This document shows positions 1-4,155 of a stretch of 5,682 bases of DNA, piece after piece (positions within the stretch are counted from its first letter, which is position 1; the number at the start of each line of letters is the position of its first letter). A program made the position numbers and the translations under genes. The notes under the pieces are model-generated. The model saw only the letters and a program-made list of their open reading frames with translations, searched no databases and was not told the origin of the DNA. Origin of the DNA: JAPLJU01 sp964547985. GTDB taxonomy: Bacteria; Desulfobacterota; Syntrophia; Syntrophales; UBA2192. Where the stretch lies: the NCBI GenBank assembly GCA_964547985.1, contig CAZJPV010000082.1, positions 1 to 5,682 on the forward strand. Direction: 5' to 3'.

Positions 1-509
1 AGTCTTCGTTGTCCTTGATCCACTGCTTGGCATCGGCCTTGGAAATCTGATTCCCCTTGATCAGGTTCATGCCGGACTCGAGCTTGCCGCCGCAGAGGCA
101 GAACTGCTTGACAAAGGTCGCAAGGGCCGGCCGCTTCTGCTGAAGGCCTTTGCGGGCGACGGTGTGGATCGATTTCTTTTCGTCGATCCAGTTGGGGCCG
201 AGGTCCTCGACCTGCTTCAAGTATTTCGTGTAATAGGCCTTCTGCTCCGGGAGCGTCGCGCTCATCGTGACGTCGTATTTCCCCTCGGCGACGCCCTTCC
301 ACATGTCTTCAACGGTGGTCTTGACGAGGTTGACCTTGATCCCCACCTTGTCCTCGAGGACATATTTAAGCAGGAACGATTTCGCGATGGACTCCTTCGA
401 CTCTACATAGGCCACGGTGACCTCCGGCGGCGCCGCAACGGCGGCCGGGACCGCAATGATCATCGTGAACGCGGCGACGAGGGCCATCGCCAACATATAT
501 TTCCTCATG
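1..509 (-). CDS. Secreted OpuAC-like (glycine betaine type) substrate-binding protein, C-terminus cut by window edge
   Basis: Reading leftward from ATG at 509 gives 169 codons, still open at the window edge. A strong AAGGAGG site lies 5 nt upstream. Residues 1-26 form a Sec-type signal peptide (basic MRK, hydrophobic core, AVAA cleavage region) with no lipobox cysteine, so the product should be periplasmic. Residues 29-105 resemble one half of an OpuAC/ProX lobe: VTVAYVESKES, then EDMWKGVAEGKYDV, then a tyrosine-rich stretch ending EDLGPNW. Residues 113-169 resemble the C-terminal tail of the same family: SIHTVARKG, a helix, then AKQWIKDNED. The central lobe normally found between these parts (about 110 residues, with part of the aromatic ligand cage) is absent, so the ligand may not be betaine. 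It could still lie beyond the window, because family members with permuted lobe order exist. The position where the family has a tryptophan-containing FKW-type segment reads FCLCGG. It is the last visible gene of the operon. Family call fairly sure; ligand unknown. Confidence 0.75.
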
Positions 510-549
510 GAAACCTCCTTTCTCTCTGCCTTTCTATTGCGGATAAGGC

Positions 550-584
550 GGGACGACCCGCGGAGTGATCCGGCGGGCCGCCCC
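550..584 (-). other. GC-rich stem-loop between the metallohydrolase and binding-protein genes
   Basis: On the minus strand, bases 584-574 pair with 560-550 (11 pairs, two of them G-U). After a single bulged C at 573, bases 572-570 pair with 561-563, closing a six-base loop (564-569). The total is 14 pairs, mostly G-C. No run of T follows the 3' arm (the sequence continues GCCTTATCCGC), so it does not look like a standard intrinsic terminator. A partial terminator, a 3'-end stabiliser of the upstream message or an RNA processing signal fits better. It would separate expression of the binding protein from that of the genes before it. Confidence 0.6.
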
Positions 585-598
585 GGTTTCAAAGGCGT

Positions 599-1780
599 TC
601 AGGCTGCCCTGAACTCAAGGGTGTCGCCGTTTCCGAGGTAGGCCTTGTCCTTCGTCCGGAACCGGGCCGTCCCCTGGACGACGGGATAGCCCGCCTCGAT
701 GAACTTCTTGGCGCAAACGATCCCCGTGCAGTGGTTGCAGCCTATCTTCTCGAAGCCGTATCTCTTCATGGAGATCACGAGATCGTCGTACTTGGGGTCC
801 CAGTCCTCGAAGGGCGAGATGTGGAGGCCGCCGTAGATGCCGTGGTTCTTCGCGGCCTTGATGGTTTTGTGGGCCGAGTCGACGTACTGGATGATCCCTT
901 GGTGGTTGCATCCCGTGACGTAGACGAGCCCCAGGTCCTTCACGTTGAAGATAAACGACTGCTCCCCGTAGACCCTGCAGATGATCGGGATGGCGAAGTT
1001 GTAGATGGCCACGCCGGGCCAGAGCTCTGTAAGCCCCGGTTTGGTCATGACGAGCTTGCCCCGGTGACCGCTGTCCTGGATGTACCTCAGGCCCTCCTGG
1101 TAGAACCCTTCCGGGTAGTACATGGTGACGTCGGGCCGGTACTTGAAGACGACGGGAAGTCCCCAGAAGTGATCGAAGTGCTCGTGGGTGATGAAAAGGA
1201 AATCGAACTGTTTGTTGGCGAGCATCCTGTCGATACCCTCCCGCCTGTAGACCTGGTCCATCCATTCGTAGGACCAGCCGGCGTCCTGGAGGATCCTCTT
1301 TTTGGAGCCGTCAAGGAATTCGACCTCGATCACACAGGAGAAGCCGCCGGCATTTTCAGGGTGGACGGCGTTTTCCATCTGGAACTGCCAGGCCTTTTCG
1401 AGCTGGTTGGGGAGCCACTGCTTGATCGTCTTGATGCCCTTTTCGTAGGACCCCTTGCCGAGCTGACCCTTCGGCTCGGCGAAGGGCGGCCAGTTGTAGG
1501 TGTACTGGTTGACGAGGAGCCCCCCGGAACCCTTGATGTCTCCCATGAGGGTCTTGTTGTCAAACCAGCTTGTTTCGGAGATGTTCAGGATTTTGACGCT
1601 CTTGCACTCACCAATGTCGACGTTTTTCGGTACCGCCTTCGCGAAATGGCGCTTCCGCCACGGGCCGTAGGAATAGAGGCCCATGGCGCCGATGAAACCC
1701 GCCGAGCCCCCGACGGCAAGGCCCTTGACGAAATCACGCCTGCTCAGGCCCTGTTTTTCTTCCTTTCTTTCTTCGGTCAT
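599..1780 (-). CDS. Tat-exported metallo-beta-lactamase-fold hydrolase, dihydropteroate-synthase-like subfamily
   Basis: The 393-aa product begins with a textbook twin-arginine signal: SRRDFVKG at 13-20, then a glycine/alanine-rich hydrophobic stretch to about 37. Export as a folded metalloprotein is therefore expected. The metal-binding motif is THEHFDHFWG, with H199, H201, D203 and H204. Further ligand or active-site candidates are H293 in GCNHQGI, H320 in GGLH, and H350 with C351 in GCNHCTG. This motif order (THxHxDH, GCxHxGI, GGxH, CHCTG-like) matches the metallo-beta-lactamase group related to MJ0301, often annotated as dihydropterin-ribofuranosyl-aminobenzene-phosphate synthase. It is unlike RNase Z or classical lactamases. 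The roughly 130 residues between signal and catalytic motif are longer than in cytoplasmic relatives and rich in W, Y and N. The start has a good site (GGGAGG, 6 nt spacing). The gene follows the 38-aa membrane gene by 65 bp. Fold and export are well supported; the substrate is unknown, and a periplasmic pterin-synthetic role is unlikely. Confidence 0.85.
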   Translation of the reverse strand: MTEERKEEKQGLSRRDFVKGLAVGGSAGFIGAMGLYSYGPWRKRHFAKAVPKNVDIGECKSVKILNISETSWFDNKTLMGDIKGSGGLLVNQYTYNWPPFAEPKGQLGKGSYEKGIKTIKQWLPNQLEKAWQFQMENAVHPENAGGFSCVIEVEFLDGSKKRILQDAGWSYEWMDQVYRREGIDRMLANKQFDFLFITHEHFDHFWGLPVVFKYRPDVTMYYPEGFYQEGLRYIQDSGHRGKLVMTKPGLTELWPGVAIYNFAIPIICRVYGEQSFIFNVKDLGLVYVTGCNHQGIIQYVDSAHKTIKAAKNHGIYGGLHISPFEDWDPKYDDLVISMKRYGFEKIGCNHCTGIVCAKKFIEAGYPVVQGTARFRTKDKAYLGNGDTLEFRAA

Positions 1781-1803
1781 TTTAACCTCCCTTTATAATC
1801 TGA

Positions 1804-1836
1804 CTCCGGCTCACTGCATTTTACCGTGAAACGGAG
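1804..1836 (-). other. Intergenic stem-loop upstream of the metallohydrolase ribosome site
   Basis: On the minus strand CTCCG (1836-1832) pairs with CGGAG (1808-1804). Across a small internal loop, TCAC (1829-1826) pairs with GTGA (1814-1811), leaving an 11-base loop. A competing small palindrome, CCGT-GAA-ACGG on the plus strand (1824-1834), uses part of the same bases. The structure sits between the stop of the 38-aa gene and the GGGAGG site of the metallohydrolase gene, with no T-run. A role in message stability or segmental expression is possible; stability was judged only by eye. Confidence 0.4.
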
Positions 1837-1845
1837 GCGTGTATT

Positions 1846-1962
1846 TTACGTGAACATCCAGGTCCATTTCCCCATGATGGGAAGAGCCCAGACCAGCAGG
1901 AAATAGACCCCGACACCGACCAGGATACCGACGGCGATTCCTGTTTTATATTGCTGACTCAT
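1846..1962 (-). CDS. 38-aa single-span membrane protein
   Basis: This short gene starts at ATG 1962-1960 and ends at TAA 1848-1846. Its start overlaps the TGA of the upstream polytopic membrane protein in an ATGA arrangement. A strong AAGGAGG site 6 nt before the ATG lies inside the last codons of that upstream gene. Overlap and ribosome site together argue for real, coupled translation. The product has a short polar N-terminus (MSQQYK), one hydrophobic span at about 8-30, and a tryptophan-containing tail (GKWTWMFT). The span contains G8, G12 and G16, a glycine-zipper spacing often used for helix packing against another membrane segment. By analogy with small accessory subunits of membrane complexes, it is probably a partner of the adjacent protein. 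I recognise no named family. It is easily missed by annotation with a length cutoff. Confidence 0.8.
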   Translation of the reverse strand: MSQQYKTGIAVGILVGVGVYFLLVWALPIMGKWTWMFT

Positions 1963-3245
1963 GTTGTTTCCTCCTTCTTCTTTTCTGTTTCACCCTCCTT
2001 GACCTTCTTCCATCCCGGCCAGTTATCCATGAACCAGTGGTTAATGAGCATCAGGTTGATGAGCCAGATGGTCGGGATCATGGGGAACTGCTGGGGGTGG
2101 GAGTATCCCTTCTGGACGCCGAGGGTGAGGGGGCCGATGTTGTAGTAGAGCCAGTAAATGCCCATTCCGCCCACGAGGGCGATGAGCGTCCGGATCAGCC
2201 AGTTGACCGGCCTGCTGTACCTCCTCGGCCAGTTCCTGCAGTAGAAGGTGAGGAAGAGGGCCGGGAGCAGGAAGAAGACCATCGTCTCTCCCACGTGCAG
2301 CCAGCGCCAGTCAGGTGCGGCGTCCCTTCGGGTCCCGCGGATGGCCGGGCCCCACCAGAGTTCCTGGGCGAAGTAGAGAAACAGGAAGAAGCACCAGGCG
2401 ATGACGATGATGCCGAAGAAGGCCGTCCACCTCCTGAGCACGTCATTCCTGATGACCTGGAAGGGGTAGCGCTCCCAGATGGTCTCGTTCATCCAGACTA
2501 CGATCGTGCAGCACATGATCCAGGCCACGTGGAAGTTCCCGGAGACCGTGTCGGCGAAGTTCTCCCAGTAGGGCGGCGCGATGGAGCAGAAGTACTGCCA
2601 GGGATAGTAGAGAATCCCCATGTGGGGGTGCATCGTGCAGAGGTAGACGATGGTCCCGAGAAACATCGTGCTGATGAGGACCGTCGTGCCCAGGACGGGC
2701 TGTTTCAGTTTCTGCCAGGGCCACATCTCCATGGCCACGGGCCACGAGGGAGAGAGCCACGAGGCGATGGCGGCGAACATGAGGCAGGCAAGCGCCGCGT
2801 ACTCGATGGCGAAGAACTCCGTCACGCCGGGGAGCTTCGTGAGTTGGCCCGGGTTGAAATAGGCCATGGAGAAATTGCCCAGGATGCCCACGAAGAAACC
2901 CTTGATCAGGACGAGCAGGATGGCCGTCGCCACACCGGTCATGACCAGGCCTTTCGTTACCGGGTGCGTGTTTTCCAGCCAGCGCCTCCTGAAGGGCCAG
3001 TAGTAGTAAAGGTAGACCATCCAGATGAGGACGATGAGCATCCAGCGCGTGTACATGTAGCCCACGTAGGGCGTGTACATCCTCATCCACCCTCTCGGGT
3101 CCTGGAAGATCCACCAGGTGACGTAGAAGACCGCCAGCAGAAAGATCGTGTTGACGATCTGCGGCCATGGCGCGGGCCACCGGGGAACGAGCTTCCGTTC
3201 CTCGAGATATCCCGTACCGTAACGTTCTTCAACTTTTCCTTCCAT
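1959..3245 (-). CDS. Unrecognised tryptophan-rich polytopic membrane protein, about 10 spans
   Basis: The 428-aa product has an AAGGAGG ribosome site 7 nt before its ATG. Hydrophobic spans are visible at roughly 30-47, 62-83, 98-122, 143-163, 185-203, 236-252, 273-294, 318-337, 349-370 and 388-405. Charge placement (RRRW at 87-90, QKLK at 178-181, the RNDVLRRW region at 266-273, RNWPRRYSR at 337-345, a lysine-rich tail) puts both ends in the cytoplasm. The large outer loops then fall after spans 5, 7 and 9. The loop after span 5 carries HPHMG (206-210) and several W/Y residues; H317 and H383 fall in or near other outer-side loops. Thirty-one of 428 residues are tryptophan, clearly above normal. 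It lacks visible transporter signatures such as ABC, MFS or APC motifs. Close linkage to the 38-aa span and a Tat-exported hydrolase suggests an envelope complex. It could be a transporter, a quinone- or metal-binding integral subunit, or a membrane enzyme; no family is assigned. Confidence 0.85.
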   Translation of the reverse strand: MEGKVEERYGTGYLEERKLVPRWPAPWPQIVNTIFLLAVFYVTWWIFQDPRGWMRMYTPYVGYMYTRWMLIVLIWMVYLYYYWPFRRRWLENTHPVTKGLVMTGVATAILLVLIKGFFVGILGNFSMAYFNPGQLTKLPGVTEFFAIEYAALACLMFAAIASWLSPSWPVAMEMWPWQKLKQPVLGTTVLISTMFLGTIVYLCTMHPHMGILYYPWQYFCSIAPPYWENFADTVSGNFHVAWIMCCTIVVWMNETIWERYPFQVIRNDVLRRWTAFFGIIVIAWCFFLFLYFAQELWWGPAIRGTRRDAAPDWRWLHVGETMVFFLLPALFLTFYCRNWPRRYSRPVNWLIRTLIALVGGMGIYWLYYNIGPLTLGVQKGYSHPQQFPMIPTIWLINLMLINHWFMDNWPGWKKVKEGETEKKKEETT

Positions 3246-3260
3246 AGAAACCCTCCTTTT

Positions 3261-3293
3261 CTGAAGCGGAGCCGCTTGCCCCGCTTCCTTCAG
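3261..3293 (-). other. Stem-loop with alternative pairings before the polytopic membrane gene
   Basis: On the minus strand CTGAAG (3293-3288) can pair with CTTCAG (3266-3261). Alternatively GAAGCGG (3287-3281) pairs with CCGCTTC (3269-3263). A third option is a local hairpin within AAGCGGCTCCGCTT (3277-3264). The pairings are mutually exclusive because they share the 3' arm. The AAGGAGGG ribosome site starts three bases after that arm, so folding could affect access or message stability. No T-run follows, so it is unlikely to be a terminator. Confidence 0.4.
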
Positions 3294-3304
3294 CGAAAAA
3301 TGAT

Positions 3305-3568
3305 TTATGTTTTTTCCATATGTGCGAAAAGGTCCCGGGCGATCTCCTCCCGGCTTCTCCCCTCGACCCTGATCCCCCGCCTGACGGCCTCCTCGATGAG
3401 CATCTCGCCGGCCTCGGACAGAAGCGGGTAGCAGCTCTCAAAGGATTCAAAATAATCCCGCTTCGGCGCTTCCGCACTGTTCGAACCGGTGAGCTCTTCG
3501 AGCAGTCTGACCCCCGACCCGAGGAGATCCCGGGTGAGGAAACTTCTTCTGCTTTTATCGACAGGCAT
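3305..3568 (-). CDS. Unrecognised 87-aa protein with twin-arginine N-terminus
   Basis: I chose the ATG at 3568-3566 because GGAAGG (3579-3574) is spaced 5 nt from it. The in-frame GTG at 3574, which would add two residues, overlaps that ribosome site and is unlikely. The N-terminus, MPVDKSRRSFLTRDLLG, carries SRRSFL, which looks like a Tat consensus. However, the following 15 residues are charged and amphipathic (RLLEELTG), not a hydrophobic signal core, so export is doubtful. The motif may instead be a binding element, or a remnant of the N-terminal part of a larger Tat substrate. The rest (36-87) appears helical and charged, with a single cysteine (C46) and no other recognisable motif. It lies 34 bp after the NifX-like gene and 59 bp before the membrane-protein gene, so it is clearly in the operon. 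Function unknown. Confidence 0.7.
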   Translation of the reverse strand: MPVDKSRRSFLTRDLLGSGVRLLEELTGSNSAEAPKRDYFESFESCYPLLSEAGEMLIEEAVRRGIRVEGRSREEIARDLFAHMEKT

Positions 3569-3579
3569 ATTCACCTTCC
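3569..3579 (-). promoter_or_regulatory. Ribosome binding site deciding the start of the 87-aa protein
   Basis: The minus strand reads GGAAGG-TGAAT-ATG. The spacing of 5 nt favours the ATG at 3568. The upstream GTG begins with the last G of the Shine-Dalgarno itself, which leaves no spacing for initiation there. Confidence 0.6.
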
Positions 3580-3602
3580 TGCCCTGCGCTTACCGCGAAT
3601 CG

Positions 3603-3926
3603 TCAGTTGACGATGTCCCCCGAGCGCAGTTCCCCCTTTATGAACCGCTCGAGAACGGCGTCACTGTTTCCGATCACATTGTCGATGAGGCGGATGTTTT
3701 TCCTTTTCAGCATCTGCTGGCACTCTTCCTTGACCCCCCCGCAGATGACGGCTTCAACGCCCAGTCCGGCAAGAAACTCCGTGAGTTCATCGGGTTCCAC
3801 TATTGACAGGGTGACAACCCTTTTTTCAAGGATACGGCCGTCGCTAATGATCACCATCGCGATTTCGGCTGAGTGGTTGTAACGGGGAGATATTCTTCCC
3901 TTGAGCTGGCAGATGGCGATTTTCAT
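3603..3926 (-). CDS. NifX/NifB-family (dinitrogenase iron-molybdenum cofactor type) small protein
   Basis: From ATG 3926 the product is 107 aa and fits the single-domain Nitro_FeMo-Co fold. It has beta-strand MKIAIC, a turn GRISPRYNHS, then strand IAMVIISDG and RILEKRV, helix PDELTEFLAGL, strand VEAVICGGV, helix EECQQMLKRK, strand IRLIDNV, and a C-terminal helix AVLERFIKGEL. In the family this fold binds iron-sulfur or FeMo-type cofactor precursors; here C6, H18, C62 and C69 are candidate ligands. The usual SPHFG segment reads SPRYNH, so the first conserved histidine is displaced. The frame stays open upstream to a TTG at 3995, but family alignment begins at MKIA. No Shine-Dalgarno precedes that ATG, and a promoter-like element abuts it. 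No nif genes are visible, so a nitrogen-fixation role is not implied. It is the first gene of the operon after the activator. An iron-sulfur or metal carrier role is an inference. Confidence 0.8.
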   Translation of the reverse strand: MKIAICQLKGRISPRYNHSAEIAMVIISDGRILEKRVVTLSIVEPDELTEFLAGLGVEAVICGGVKEECQQMLKRKNIRLIDNVIGNSDAVLERFIKGELRSGDIVN

Positions 3927-3942
3927 GGTATAGAGACAGGAT

Positions 3943-3958
3943 ATCAAGGGGCGTGCCA
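3943..3958 (-). promoter_or_regulatory. Candidate sigma-54 (-24/-12) promoter
   Basis: The minus strand reads TGGCACG-CCCC-TTGAT, compared with the sigma-54 consensus TGGCACG-N4-TTGC(A/T). The -24 half is perfect and the spacing exact, but the -12 half has A where C is expected. It lies just upstream of the NifX-like gene and downstream of a sigma-54 activator gene, with dyad repeats at enhancer distance. Counting from the -24 G at 3956 puts the transcript start near 3932, only about 6 nt from the ATG at 3926. That tight fit and the -12 mismatch are the main reservations. Confidence 0.55.
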
Positions 3959-4045
3959 CTGGCCAGTAACCTCCATTTTTATACAATGATATCAAATGGT
4001 TAAGATTTATTCAGGTGAACAGGAACGGAAGGTTGTGCGACTTAC

Positions 4046-4063
4046 TGTTGCATAGATGAAACA
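4046..4063. repeat. Imperfect GAAACA dyad, putative activator site
   Basis: The plus strand reads TGTTGC-ATAGAT-GAAACA; five of six arm positions are complementary. Its centre is about 120 bp upstream of the predicted start at 3932. Together with the two dyads further upstream it forms a set sharing GAAACA. The neighbouring GTTGCAT also recurs inside the 4127-4151 dyad (4136-4142). Confidence 0.4.
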
Positions 4064-4096
4064 CATCAGGCATGGAAAAGTAGTTTTATCTACTAG

Positions 4097-4112
4097 AAAC
4101 AATATGTTGTTT
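4097..4112. repeat. AAACAA/TTGTTT dyad, putative activator site
   Basis: The plus strand reads AAACAA-TATG-TTGTTT, a perfect six-base inverted repeat preceded by G, so the left arm also contains GAAACA. The centre is about 170 bp upstream of the predicted sigma-54 start, a usual enhancer distance. A separate small dyad, AGTAG-N6-CTACT (4079-4094), lies immediately to its left. Confidence 0.4.
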
Positions 4113-4126
4113 TTTATCAACCCTTG

Positions 4127-4151
4127 TGAAACATCGTTGCATTTTGTTTCA
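4127..4151. repeat. TGAAACA-N11-TGTTTCA inverted repeat, putative enhancer site
   Basis: Perfect seven-base arms (4127-4133 and 4145-4151) flank an 11-base spacer containing GTTGCAT. The centre-to-centre arm spacing of 18 bp resembles sites recognised by dimeric Fis-type helix-turn-helix domains of sigma-54 activators. It begins just past the activator stop codon, about 205 bp upstream of the predicted sigma-54 start. As RNA it could form only a weak hairpin followed by CAAGGG, so a terminator is unlikely. Confidence 0.55.
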
Positions 4152-4155
4152 AAAA

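Noticed and set aside
731..1798. Plus-strand ORF of 355 codons
   Set aside because: It lies entirely opposite the metallohydrolase gene, whose motifs are unmistakable. Its translation is a low-complexity V/D/L-rich shadow.
2037..3431. Long plus-strand ORF of 464 codons
   Set aside because: It is antisense to the membrane-protein and 87-aa genes. Its product is rich in D, E, H, R and P with no domain pattern or ribosome site, typical of a GC-driven shadow frame.
3927..3995. N-terminal extension of the NifX-like ORF to TTG 3995
   Set aside because: The family fold begins at MKIAIC. The extra residues have no family similarity and overlap the promoter-like element. Not fully excluded, because GTG 3959 has a distant GGAGG.
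4127..4151. Inverted repeat after the activator stop read as an intrinsic terminator
   Set aside because: The arms are AT-rich with an 11-base loop and are followed by CAAGGG, not a T-run. A protein-binding dyad fits better.
3927..4155. CRISPR array or phage-type repeats in the AT-richer gap
   Set aside because: Repeated GAAACA elements are short, irregularly spaced (38 and 32 bp apart) and dyadic, with no long direct repeats or spacers.
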